DNA from: Paramyrothecium sp. XJ0827
Taxonomy: Eukaryota > Ascomycota > Sordariomycetes > Hypocreales > Stachybotryaceae
Length of the DNA stretch: 64,000 bases
Assembly: GCA_020881915.1 (NCBI GenBank)
Contig: JAJFPB010000007.1
Span: forward strand, 124,001 to 188,000
Reading direction: 5' to 3'
The position numbers were made by a program, and so were the translations under genes. Below, one piece after another: positions 10,728 through 22,539 of the stretch. Below the pieces are notes generated by a model that saw only the letters and a program-made list of their open reading frames with translations, had not been told where the DNA came from and ran no database searches. How positions within the stretch are numbered: the first letter of the stretch is position 1; the number at the start of each line of letters is the position of its first letter.

Positions 10728-11702
10728 CTAGATACATTGCGAATACCACTGGTTGGAGGCGGTGCATTGGCCTGCGGTGCAGCATGTCGGACCAGTCCAG
10801 CCCTGACCGCCACATTGTGCCCATTGTGCTGCACAATTACCACCGCCGCCGCCACCTCCTCCTCCTCCACTACCACTGGCAGACAGGGAAGCACTATAGC
10901 CACTTGTGGTAAACTTGGCATTGCTGCCGGTGAAGGGTTCTGTGCCGGCGCCAATAGAGTAAACGCACTGCGAGCTGGGATAGCCCTGAGATGAGACCAG
11001 GTACTTGATGAAGTTGTTGAGGTCTCCGTTGAAGTTCTGCTGCTGAGAAGATGCAACGAAGCTAAAGACAGTCATTTGGCCGTTAGGGCCCTTGTATAGT
11101 TTCCAGGAAGTGCCGCCAATGCTGGGGGTCGCGATGGGCGAGCCAGAGGAGCTGATGGGGCCGGCACCGCCAAGAGCACCAAGCCAGATCATAATCTCGT
11201 ACTGAGGAGTGGAACCACAGTCACTGTTGCTGAACAGGTCATAGGCCACATTAGCAACCAGGCTGGATCCGGAGTAGCTGTAAAAGTCAGATTGAGTTCT
11301 TCCCAAATAAAACAGAAATCACCAGGTGAAACCTTACCTCCATTGCCACTTGGAGGGGATGGATGAGATGGTAGATACTCTGGCAGCTGGGGCCTGCAGG
11401 ACAGCATTGGGGTATGACTTGACATTGTATTGTCCACCGCTCCAGGACCAAGTAGTAGACCACTTCAGGAGGCCGCTTGAAATGCCGTCGACAGTGAGAC
11501 ACTGGGAGCCGGTTCCACTGTCCTTGCCCCAGAGGTTGTTGTACACGGTGTAGCCGCCAGTTTGGACCGAGTCCCACTGGCCACAAAGAGTCGTTGCTCG
11601 CTTGTCCAAGGGCTGCGTTTTGGTCGGCTCGTTGTCCTGTACCTTGTAAGGCGCCGCGATTGCCAACCCACCAAAAATACCGAGGAAGATTAAAAGCTTC
11701 AT
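10728..11702 (-). CDS. GH12 endo-beta-1,4-glucanase with C-terminal CBM1
   Basis: A secreted endoglucanase or xyloglucanase that cuts internal beta-1,4-glucan links in plant cell walls. The start at 11702 gives a signal peptide ([18 protein letters not shown]) and a short propeptide ending DKR, a likely Kex2 site. The single intron 11278-11337 joins SKWQW to SYSGSS in phase. GH12 landmarks: [24 protein letters not shown] (nucleophile Glu) and [11 protein letters not shown] (acid/base Glu). After a Ser/Gly-rich linker with ten consecutive Gly comes a CBM1 with [12 protein letters not shown] and NQWYSQC, so all cysteines and the flat aromatic face are kept. Total about 304 residues, complete. 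Part of a local CAZyme block. Confidence 0.93.
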
Positions 11703-13563
11703 CTTCTTTTCAGGCGATGTGTGAGTTGCGTCTTGACATACAAGGCCCAAAGATGGATAATACCAACGCATCTGGAGAACCTCAGACCTTAATATGCTGC
11801 CGGGACGTCGGCAACACACGCTAGCTTCGGAACTCGAGCTGCAATCTCTGGAAAAACTCAGGCCACCGGCATATTACACTCCAGGTGGCCTAATCTGGAA
11901 GGCATGTCCCTCATTAGTGGAAATGCTTGGCCGTAGGTCATGGAGTTGTCGCAACCCTACATTTATCCATGTATCAATCTTAGCATACTCCAAACTTTGG
12001 GTCGGTCAATGGCAATCTTCCGTATTACGTATCCGTTTCACAAGCGAACATATCTCCGTCTTAACCGCTGACACAACTGCCGAGTCTCTAAACCAGCCTC
12101 GTGCTGTTGTGGGGTTAGCCATAGAAACCTGGGCTAGCTTGGCCCGCCTCCACTTCCGCGCCGAAATCTGTCTAGCAGCCACCCTGTAGCAAAGATAAGA
12201 CTCGCAATAAGATAATCATGTATGCCCTTTATCATGCTTGGGCTCTGCCTTCATAATCTGAATTGATTCAACACCCGCTCCTCAGGTTGTTTTAACTACG
12301 AGCTTGTTGCAACAATTATTCTCCATGTCCAACGTCATGCATAGACATGTGTGCTTGTCCCTCGTACCCACATCTTCTACTGTGAATCTCAGACTATTCT
12401 GTGCTATTTGCGTTTCTTTGGACTTGAGATGTGAGCTGAGCGCGAACTCCGGAGGAGCCGAAGATTTATATGGGTGCTAGACGCTACGTGGAGGAGACAA
12501 GGACAAGATGAAGTATTGCGCCGGTCAGATCTTTCTGGATCAGGGTCATGGCAACTAATACATGTGTGCACCATTCTGTTTTGCATCATAATTCGCATGG
12601 GCTTCGATTTGGGGAGAGCTGAGGTAGGTGCGAGTGAGCTACACCGGCGGCGCGCTGTTTTCGTTCTACTGATGCGCTCTAACCTTCAAATTTTGGACTA
12701 AAAGAGGTCAGCACCGGCGCAGACTGTTCAACAAGGACATAATCACTAAACGCTTGTAAGACGATTCACTCAGTAAATTAAGAATTTCTTCAATCTGAAT
12801 TCTCTACAAAGAGAACTTGTTTTCTTAAGTCATGTTGTTGTCTTCACACAGTTCTCGGTGTTCAAGACAGCCTTCATTAAAGGAACTAAATCACAAATAT
12901 AAAGTCTTCCAATACCTCCAATCTCAATGACAGCTCACTTGGTCATAAATCAGACACAAAATTTGTGCCCAGTCACATGAGAAACTTGGAAATTCGTATC
13001 CAGCATTGCTTACATGAGAGAGACATGGAAACCAGCTAAAGACAGCCCAAGTAAGATGGTGTCTGTTATGCAGCAATTGATCATTCCTCCGATGTACGCA
13101 CCAGAACGCCACCAATACGAAAAATTCGCAAGCTTGGCTTCATACCAGAATTGGTATTGAGTTCGTGCCTCGTGAATAGCCGCCTGATGGCGAGTTGCCG
13201 GGTAAACAACACGGCACTCTGTTTGGGGCGCCTAATACTACTCTGTATCTTGCTCGGAACTGAGCATCCGACAGTGGAAGACGCAGGACGATCGTTTCTT
13301 CTCTTGGCAATAAAAGCCATGCGCCAACCTCCAAGCTTCCAATGCAGAACCTTACACCAGTTCTATTGGTGCGCAAGCCACAGCGTGCCTCTCAAACAAG
13401 CAAACATTCGGTAGTTGGGCCCTACGCCAGATCCGTGGTGTAAACAAATATTCCTCTCAGATACTTAAACCGGTTGATATTCTGCGTTTGTTGGAGTGGG
13501 ATTCGGTGACCAGAAAGAGCGAGACAAACAGCTTCAATACTCTATCGATCCTACTTCAGCATC
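11703..13563. other. Long spacer between GH12 and GH43 genes
   Basis: This 1.9-kb divergent interval shows only short frames without domains. It should contain promoters of both CAZyme genes. Confidence 0.4.
12115..12120 (-). promoter_or_regulatory. Candidate XlnR/Xyr1 site
   Basis: GGCTAA on the GH12 gene strand, about 410 bp upstream of its ATG. GGCTAA is the known core bound by the (hemi)cellulase activator XlnR/Xyr1. A six-base match is weak evidence alone. Confidence 0.2.
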
Positions 13564-14904
13564 ATGCGGTTCTCCGTTGGCATACTTTTCTCAGGGCTAC
13601 TCATGAGCAGCGTCGTTAATGCGGACAATCCTATTGTGCAGACCAAGTACACAGCTGACCCTGCACCGATCATCTATAATGATACGATCTACCTGTTCAC
13701 ATCGCACGATGAGGATGGTAGCACCAATTTCAACATGAAGGACTGGCGTCTGTACACTTCAAGAGATCTGGTCAATTGGCAGGACCGTGGCTCCCCAGCG
13801 GGCTTGAGCACCTTCTCCTGGGCTGACTACAATGCCTGGGCAGGTCAAGTAATTGCTCGCAATAACAAGTTTTATTTTTACGTGCCGATTCATCGCCGCG
13901 GGGGTCAAATGGCCATTGGAGTCGCCGTCGCGGACAACATCGAAGGCCCATACAGGGACGCAATTGGAAAGCCGCTTGTTGAAAACGCTGAAATCGACCC
14001 TACTGTTTTCATCGATGATGATGGGCAGGCCTATCTATACTGGGGCAATCCAGGTCTGTGGTATGTCAGGCTGAATCAGGATATGGTGTCATACAGCGGC
14101 GGCGTCAACCAGGTGCAGTTAACCAGTCAGAGCTTTGGTCCGCGGCGATCCAACACGAACAGCCGACCCACGGCTTATGAGGAAGGCCCTTGGCTGTATA
14201 AACGTGGCTCAACATACTACATGATCTACGCCGCCAACTGCTGTTCTGAGGATATCCGCTATGCCACTGGCCCATCCGCTACCGGTCCATGGACCTACCG
14301 TGGTTTGATCATGGCTACACAGGGTGCTAGTTTTACGAATCACCCCGCCGTGATCGACTACAAAGGCAACTCATATTTCTTCTATCATAACGGTGCCCTT
14401 CCCGGAGGTAGTGGCTACACTCGATCCGTTGCCGTGGAGCGTTTTACTTATGGGTCGGATGGCACCATCCCACAGATGAGCATGACGGGCCAAGGCGCCC
14501 CACAAATTGGGACGCTGAATCCCTATGTTCGGGTCGAGGCTGAGACAATTGCCTTTTCTCAAGGGGTGGGCACTGAGACATGCAGTGAGGGCGGACAGAA
14601 TGTTGCCAACATCCACAACGGCGATTATATTAAGGTTGCCGGCGTTGCCTTTGGGAGCGGCGCAACGAGCTTTACTGCGCGTGTGGCGTCGGCGACGAGC
14701 GGCGGCAAGCTTGAAATTCGGGTCGGAAGCATCAGTGGCATTGTTCTCGGCACTTGCAACGTGCCAGGTACTGGGGGCTGGCAAACATGGACGACTGTGA
14801 GCTGTAATGTATCTGGCGCGACTGGAACCCAAAATGTGTTTTTCCGTTTTACTGGTGGTTCAGGATTTCTCTTCAACGTTAATTGGTGGCAATTCAAAGA
14901 ATGA
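13564..14904 (+). CDS. GH43 arabinofuranosidase/xylosidase-type enzyme with CBM6
   Basis: A secreted hemicellulase acting on arabinose/xylose side chains or ends. Intronless, 446 residues, signal peptide of about 20 residues. Five-bladed propeller landmarks with the three catalytic acids: YTADPAPI (base Asp), EIDPTVF (pKa-modulating Asp) and TAYEEGPWLY (acid Glu). From about residue 320 a CBM6-type beta-sandwich follows (RVEAETIAFSQGV, HNGDYIKV, FNVNWWQF), probably binding xylan or beta-glucan. Exact specificity within GH43 cannot be read by eye. Confidence 0.9.
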   Translation: MRFSVGILFSGLLMSSVVNADNPIVQTKYTADPAPIIYNDTIYLFTSHDEDGSTNFNMKDWRLYTSRDLVNWQDRGSPAGLSTFSWADYNAWAGQVIARNNKFYFYVPIHRRGGQMAIGVAVADNIEGPYRDAIGKPLVENAEIDPTVFIDDDGQAYLYWGNPGLWYVRLNQDMVSYSGGVNQVQLTSQSFGPRRSNTNSRPTAYEEGPWLYKRGSTYYMIYAANCCSEDIRYATGPSATGPWTYRGLIMATQGASFTNHPAVIDYKGNSYFFYHNGALPGGSGYTRSVAVERFTYGSDGTIPQMSMTGQGAPQIGTLNPYVRVEAETIAFSQGVGTETCSEGGQNVANIHNGDYIKVAGVAFGSGATSFTARVASATSGGKLEIRVGSISGIVLGTCNVPGTGGWQTWTTVSCNVSGATGTQNVFFRFTGGSGFLFNVNWWQFKE

Positions 14905-16368
14905 GATGTCCTTATAGCTTTCAGTGTATAGCACATGCTGAATATTGATCGTCGTCAGGATTTGTTGTGTGCTCCCAACCTCTGTTATGCTAATCCTTGG
15001 TTACAAAGTTACTTTCGCCTGCTTGAATTACAACGTTTACTAATCTTCATGCTTCTAGTGATTTCATTCAGGCCACTGGACATGGTGAATGGTCTACATC
15101 CAACTCGTGTGAGGCGACGTGCACCATGTGTGGAGACTCTTTCTCCACTCGCCTGATCGATACGTGCAGGGAAGGTGACAGTTTATCCTCACGATCGGCA
15201 AACAGGAGCAGCAACTCCTCGTACTTGGTCCTGCTCAGGCACTACACAAAACGGGTGCCCAGACTGTCTGACTAGCATGTAATGAGAAGCGCACCCACTC
15301 TCAACTTCGGTCTTAAAACGCTGAGAGGCTGTGAATTGAGCGAGTTCGCGGAGAAGCTCAAGTTTTGGATTGGACAGAATTCAGGATACACAAGGCAGAC
15401 ACTCCACTTGAAACTAAATTTAAACAAGTCGGGGATGTGGCTTGGCCGCGTGATAGGGTGACTGAGACGGTAATCCTTAACTCTGTGGTGGAAACATGCT
15501 ATCTGCGCACGTCAGCGGCGGTGGTATGAGGAGTAAATAACGCCAGGCCGTTGAGAGGGAGACCTATGATCTTTTCGCTCTTACTTAATTTTGTTTCCAG
15601 AATTTTAAGACAACAGGAGCAGTGACTGGCAGTTAAACTATCATGGCTCCAAATCAATCAGTGCTGATTACTGTACGCCGTCACGAGACAGCTTCTTACA
15701 TGAAGTACTTCTTCTCTTCAAATGATTTGACACCGAGTGCTCCATAGAATAGAAATGTCATCCCCAGCGTTTGCCACTGTTCGAAAACGACACGCAGCCA
15801 ATTTTTCCTGCACTTGAATGGACTGAGAGGCTTGTGACTTCGCCAGTGTCTCCCTTCTGCAGGGACGTGCGCCAGAACAGCCAGTAATAAGAATTTTCGC
15901 GCTGGATTTTTTGAAGGTGGTTGGATACAAGAACAATGGGAGGAGCCGGATATGGTGGTTGCTGGCCCCCCGGACAAGTGAAGCCCTGACTTCTCCGTGT
16001 TAAAGTGTCTGGTTAAGCAAATTGACTGGCCTGTCTCTCTTTTTCGAAGATCACTGCATAGACCAATGGCAATTACCGAGTTCGTTCATGAGTTGCGCCA
16101 GGCCGTATGAGCGGGTTGAAGTCGATCACCAGTTGCCTCTTTTGGGTCCTTCGCCTACTGCGTCTGCTGTCCCGCTACCATCCAATTAAGATAATTTGTA
16201 TTTGCTGAGGCATGAAATGAGTCCATAGGAGCAAGTATTACGAGCGTGAATGAGACTCGCTGTCCCTCTTCTTCGCGTTCAGATTCCAAGGTATAATGAT
16301 GAACTCTCAGCCTTTGCTTGTCTAGGTGCTATGTCTAGGTGCTATATCTCGAGACTATTTACGTAGCC
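14905..16368. other. Spacer, no recognised gene
   Basis: About 1.5 kb between convergent CAZyme genes. The longest minus frame (15696-15977) lacks domain features. Nothing else seen. Confidence 0.4.
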
Positions 16369-17842
16369 CTACTGATAAGCCTTCAGAATCTCGTTGTAGT
16401 ACTTATAGCCAGTACCTGTCTCTGGCTCGAAGCTGTACATATAAGAGCCCCACCAGGGACCAGCAGCCCACCAGCTCGCACCCAGCCAAACATCGCTATT
16501 TTCCTGAAGGTAGTCGAGGAGACCAATAACGGCCTCCTTGCAAACCTCGTTGGCCCCGCCGGCGAATTCGCCAAGCATACCGACCTTGCCGTTGGTCCGA
16601 AGCCACTCAGTCGCATCCTTGACGCGTTCGACCCCAACCGTCGCAGATGTGCAGGTCTCAGACGTGCCGCTTGAATCACCGTCAAGGTACTGGTGCATCT
16701 CATAAACAGTTTTGTCAAGAGGGTCGGTCAGACTCTTCATGTTATCATTGATGCTGATCCAGCTGTGCGCACCGGTCCAGGAGTTTCCCTCAGCCCATAT
16801 CCAGTTCTTCGCATCAGTGCTGCGAATGCCGTCAATAGCAGCTTGGTTCAGCTTCAAAACGAGATCCTGATCCATCGAATTGTACTCGTTGTTCGTGTCA
16901 AAAATGACTTTGTCGTTAGATTTGAACTCATTGGCGAAGTTGGCGAAAAAGGTCTTGAAGGCGGCCGTGTCGGTGATGATGTTTCCGGAAAAGCGACCGT
17001 AGTTGTGTGGGTCGAGAGCGACACTGGCGCCGGCCGAGGTGATATGGTTGGCGATGCTTTTGAGACTTGAGAGATATTCGGTGTTGAATTTGCCGCTCAG
17101 GCCATCGGGGGCGACGCGCTCCATGCGGAAGCTGAGACGGAACGTGTTGTAGCCTTCTTTGATCAGGACCTGGATTGAATCAGCTTCTATCTTGCTTGGA
17201 TCTCCCAGCTTATTGTCTTACATCGATCTTGGCGGGGTCCGGGAAGGTATAATCTTTGTCAAAAGTACCCGGTAGATTACCCTCCCCGAATTCGGCGCCA
17301 GACTGGTTGATGCCAAACCACTTGAACTTGCCGGACTTGCCTGGGATGTTGGAAATAGAGGTGGCTGGGGCGGACTTCGATTTCGTGGAAGTAGCCAGAG
17401 CCACCGCGAGGGTGGATGGCGCGGCGCTAGACTGAGAAATGGTGTGAGCTTGGCTGCTAGCAGCAGCAACAGCGGCAGTCGGCTTTGTGGGTTGAGCGTT
17501 GAGGGGCTTGTCAGAGGACTCGAGTTTGTTGAGTGAAGAGGTTGGCTTGACAGCAGCTGCGGTCGTAGAAGCTCGGATTAGAGCGGTGCTGGCATGGTGT
17601 GTCTGCGACTTGCAACTCTTTCTGGTCGATGTTCTTAGAGTAGTGGAATGCTCCCCGACAGCGCTTGCAACATTTACAGAACCTGCTACGCACTGGCTGT
17701 GCCAGTCGTTTTGAGCGGTGCAATTGTATCCAGACACGCACGTCGTCTCGCCGGTCCAGCCCTTACGGCCGCACCGCTGGTAGGGACCAACTTGGGCAAT
17801 AGCTCCGCCAAGGAGAGTAGCGGAAAGGATGAGGCCTTTCAT
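16369..17842 (-). CDS. GH5 (subfamily 5-like) endoglucanase with N-terminal CBM1
   Basis: A secreted cellulase of the Trichoderma EG2/Cel5A type. The start at 17842 gives a signal peptide ([16 protein letters not shown]), CBM1 (about residues 17-51), a Ser/Thr/Ala linker of about 115 residues, then the GH5 barrel. Intron 17170-17221 (52 nt) joins AKID to VLIKEGYN in phase 0. Barrel landmarks: [32 protein letters not shown] (acid/base Glu), [11 protein letters not shown] and MLGEFAGG (nucleophile Glu), ending in the aromatic [10 protein letters not shown]. About 473 residues, complete. The CBM1 is unusual: CGRKGW replaces CGG.GW and the last aromatic pair reads WHSQC, with His in place of Tyr/Trp. 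A TATAAAA at 18028-18034 on this strand is a possible promoter element. Confidence 0.92.
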
Positions 17843-20728
17843 GATGAATGCCAGATTCAGATATGAAAGAGATGGTATTGTACGGAAAACAAATTGACCA
17901 AGTCAAAAAGAGTGGATGGCATTAAGCCCGTAAGGAATGACTCAAGTGAAAACGGAAACGAAGGTGAGAAACAGCGCACGAACGTACTGGATCAAAGCAA
18001 TGTTGGGATTGAACCATGGCATTGAGGTTTTATATCTGGATGATTTCCCAAATCTAGACTGCCCCTTCATCTCTTGGCTTCCGACTAACGTCCTAGCATG
18101 GCTTGAAACGGGTATGCCGACTCCCGAGAACTCGTGTAGTATAGATGGGTCCCCACTTGGGCTGCGGGCTCCAAGCTGAAGTGGAGACATGACAAGGCGG
18201 AGTGTCGACGCGCGGTCCTGGATGATGCGGCGAGGCTAGAGATTGCTCGATGCACCTTGTCTCGCTTCTTCACTTTCCATCTATATAATGCCATTATCAT
18301 GCTCTTTGATAGGGAATACATCGGGAATTCGAGCCATCATTAGGATAATGCAGTCAATCGATTTTAGTTCTGCCGCAGAAGGAGCAAGTTAATTGAAGCA
18401 TTCGGTATTTCTCTAAGAGGTCCCAGCAGATAGCTTTGTCTATCCGGCAGTACCTTCTCAGTATCACACATAACGTCAGGTCTAAAGGAAATGAGATTAC
18501 ACGTCTGTCTCTTCATTTCTTGTGACCGCCAATCCGCTGCATCAGTTACCCGTGGTGTGCATCACGAAGTTGCCAGCGTGCCGATTCCGACATATAAAAG
18601 TGGAGATTCAGCGATTCAACTGTTTCGGCCAAGACGGATTTGTTTTAGCGTATCTTCACGTCATCAATACTCGCCAATAATGTCTCGTCCTTCACCGGGT
18701 GAAGCAGGGTCACCCTTGGCTGTTGATGCTAATGAACTTTCAAGTATCCGGCTATCTTGCCGTGGACCGAACTGCGTTATTCGTTAGAGAATACAGATTA
18801 GGAAAGTTGCCCAATTCTTCCGCGGTCTCTGCAACTTTGATGGGTGTGCAACGACACGCACCCCGCATAGTGTGCAGAGTCTTGTACGCGGGAAAACGTT
18901 CAACTCCTTGTTCAACTTACACACCTAATGTCTTGAATTACAGGAAGGAGTCAGGTGGAGCGGACTTACGAGAGTAATATAATGACTTATCCATAAATCC
19001 AGGACCCAGTTCAGATATCGTTTCCGTTGTTGTATACGGCAGTGAGATCCACCCAGTTAGGCAGGGTCGTGGTAGTAGGGTCTTACGGCATGCTACTCTG
19101 CGAACTAGATTGGGGTCACGGCAACCCAAGGAAACACCGTAGATGGTGTTGGAGCTCGGTCAGCATCAGTGGTATGCTAAGGAGCAAATGCAACAATGGG
19201 TGGCACTATTGATCCTTGAGACCAGGGTCACTACCTACCGGTATTGAATCGGAAGAAGCCTTTTACGATAGCCCAACTTCATCAATCATACGGAATAGCC
19301 AACTATACCAAGAACTCCGCGTAACCCTCTGTTGCAGTGTAAATGCTGTATTATACTGAGTACATTAATCGGGAAGGGTGCATTATCGAGTGGTGTCATG
19401 GACCCTCAACGATGCATTGAATTTGTAAAAGGGTAAAAGATTGCAACAGGAGTTGCTTACCGAGATAGGTCAGTCACACAGCATCCAAATATACAATACC
19501 CGAGATCCCTCGATCACGCAACATATTTGATATTGACCTGCACCTAAGCTTGCCCTTGGTCCTTGCCCAAGCGTATTCACACCAATAGCCTCGAGGCAGC
19601 ACTGAATTGCCCACCGACGAACGGCACAGCAGCTTCAGTGCCCATTCTGCGCGGATGATCAAACTGAAATTCGTCTCATGCTTTAAAACATTTTTCTGGA
19701 GGTCGATGAACCATGACAAGGTCCTGGGATGGCGCAGTCTTACCACTTGCCTGGGTAGCTCAGAAGCCGTTTCATATGGCACTTCTTACGAGTAAGAATA
19801 ACTGCCAGGGACTACTCGTTAGTATTTGATCTAGGAGATGTATTTTATCCACATCTATTACTGGTGCTACGTCAACCTATTAAAGAACATATTGGTAAGT
19901 TGGCGCCTTGTAAGTATGCATATACGCCTTTGTTCACATAAACATATGGTTTGATCGGAAGTGCTTTTATTCAATAATTCAGGTATATACTGCCGTCAAT
20001 ACAGATAGTATAAGTAGTCCTTGGTTATTTTCGGGCTCGGTCTGGTGGTTTGGCATTGTATCTCTGTGTGGACAGGCAACCCTTTTCCGTTAATCCCAAT
20101 ATCTATCCGAATCGAGCGACTGTATTGACATTTTGCAACTGATAAGTCAATCCATTGTTACTGGTACAAAATCATGATCTTAGGCAGGTCTCTGCGCATT
20201 CCCTACCCTATAGAAAGCAAACCTTAGATTATTGATTCTGAGAAGCTGAAGATAATCAACAAATCTTCCGGACAACTGTTCTTTCTCTACGCCCACACAT
20301 TTTGGCAGTTTGGCCACATCAGCTTGCCTGGTCCTCAAAAGATGCGGCCTTGACTTCGCATTGTAGAAAGCTGGCGGGAGATCGTAATAGCAAAGTCTTC
20401 CCAACGGCGCATAGGATTTTGGGAGTCGGTGCACGAAAAGTACGTATGGTCAGTGAAGAGGGGTAGACGAAGGCTTAATGAGGAGAAAAGAAGCTCAGAG
20501 AGGCCATACTAATTAAGCCAGCCACGGATACCTCTCTGCCGGATCTTCGTAATAGGACTCTACCATACATAGTGGCACCGTTTCAAAAGAAGGCTTATCC
20601 AGATGATTGAGTAATGGTCATATGATGGTATCAAGGCCTATCCGAGTACCTGCGCAACTCGTTGAACGATATTACACACGGGATCAGAACTGTCTGGAGT
20701 AAGGCGTTGCATCAAGGTTTTCTCAGGT
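17843..20728. other. 2.9-kb gene-poor stretch
   Basis: No frame shows a recognisable domain. Isolated longer minus frames (for example 19474-19782) look non-coding. The only structural hint is promoter-like sequence upstream of GH5 near 18030 and 18280. Confidence 0.4.
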
Positions 20729-21705
20729 CTAGAGACATTGGGAGTACCATTCGTTCGAGACTTTGCAACTGCCCTGGATACAGCACTTCGGCCCGGCCCA
20801 GCCACTTCCACCACATTGTCCGTACAGAGTTGCACATGTTCCCCCTGTTGGTTGTGGCAGATTTGAAGTGGCGCTTGTCCTTAAGGTGGTCGATGCTGGT
20901 GGATTGGCTGTGCCGCCTCGAACGTCTTTGATGAATTGGATCAGTTTGGGGCCGATCTGTTGAGCAAGAAACTGATCGCCCTGGCTGTTGGGATGAACAC
21001 CATCAGTCTCTAGCATGGAATTGGTAAAGCCGGCAGCTCGTGAACAATCTGCAACAACAATGGGGGATTGTGACGTGCTTCGCTGTTGCGCCCATCCCGG
21101 AATAGCGCTATTAACAGACTCGATGGTTGTGTCGCTCCAGCTCGTAGGAATAATTTTATCAACCTAAACGAGTTTAGTTACGTTCATGGTAGAAAGGCCC
21201 TTCAGTGCTGCTTACGATGATCTTAGCCTTCGGGTTAGCGGCACGGATAGCATTAACAATAGTAGAATATGAGTCAAGAATCGTTTGAACATTGCGCTTG
21301 CCAATGTTGACGTCGTTCGTGCCAAGCATAAATTGGACAATATCGGGTTTGGTGTTCTGAACCCAGCCAACAATGTTGTTTCTGGCGATATCGTACGCCT
21401 GCCACCCTGAGTGGCCCTCGTGATTAGAATCAAAGCCTGCTGGCCTTGAGCATTTACTTTGGAGGTTGCTCATGGTTCCAACGAAGTCAATAGAGCTCGC
21501 TAGCCCTGCAGATGTGATCTGGTTCCAAACAAGAGGCCTCCAGCAGCTTATCTCAGTGATTGAGTCTCCGAGCAGCACTATGACCCTCTCGAGTCAGTTC
21601 GGTCACCAGGTTTGCAGGCATTTCGATAGACAGCTACTCACTGACTTTGACTGTTTGGGCGGATACCACAGCCACAAGGCCGGCAGCGATCATTTGGAGT
21701 TTCAT
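20729..21705 (-). CDS. CE3-type acetyl xylan esterase (SGNH fold) with C-terminal CBM1
   Basis: A secreted esterase that removes acetyl groups from xylan. Exons 21705-21642, 21585-21216 and 21163-20729; introns are 56 and 52 nt with GTGAGT and GTAAGC donors. Signal peptide [21 protein letters not shown] blocks in order: [14 protein letters not shown] (catalytic Ser), [25 protein letters not shown] (oxyanion Asn) and [13 protein letters not shown] (Asp/His). After a short Thr/Ser/Pro linker comes a canonical CBM1 ([22 protein letters not shown]). About 289 residues, complete. Confidence 0.92.
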
Positions 21706-22539
21706 AGTCACAGGTAAGGTTGATCATCAATTCGACTTACAGACGAAAGCAGTAGAAGTATTGAAGCGGCCTCCCTGCCTGGCTATGCTACCTTTTATCT
21801 TAAAATTCTGTGTCGGCTTTGCGGAAGTTCTTCGTAGCTAGTGCCGGATGGTCACTCCGAACATTCCAGATCTGGTTGACGGTAAAATGTAGCCACGAGG
21901 AGGCGGATAAGCGCACCTATGTCATGCTGCAGAAGGAGATTCTTCCGATGGGGCGGGGTTTTTTCAGTTATTAGGATAAAATCATCGTGGAAATGCTGGC
22001 GACCCACTGGTGGAGAATATTGAACCGCAAGTGGGAAGTTGGCTTGTTGGTTATAATCATGACAGTTCAGATCCACAGCTAGCATTCTGTTCAAAGACTG
22101 CCATTTAATGAAATCAATTATAGTCGCATCGAACTTAAGCCAATAGTTTAATACTTGCAACTTAGAGGATGTTTCGACTGGATTCATTGACCAGCGTATG
22201 CATGCACAGCAGGCGCCTGAATGTCGAGTATTTATCACCGTCAAAAGCTTGATCGTATGTAATCTCAACCTCTACCAGACCAGTACATTCTAATTCATGC
22301 ATTAATTGAAATCTTCTCTCCTCATTTCCTTAGTAGGTAAGCCATCAAATTAGGGAGTTTTAGGGTAATTCATCTCTTTACTTTAATGAAGGGCAAGCCG
22401 GATCTTCGGCAATCTTGGAAGATTGTCTAATGCTCTCGGGATGTGTATGCTATATGGACATATTGGCGACGCGCTACCAAATGGCAGCGCCCGGATGATA
22501 AGCTACAATCTTCAACTACAGCTCGATAACAACAAGTTC
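21706..22539. other. Spacer, no recognised gene
   Basis: Frames are short and without domain features. The CE3 promoter lies at the left. Confidence 0.4.
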
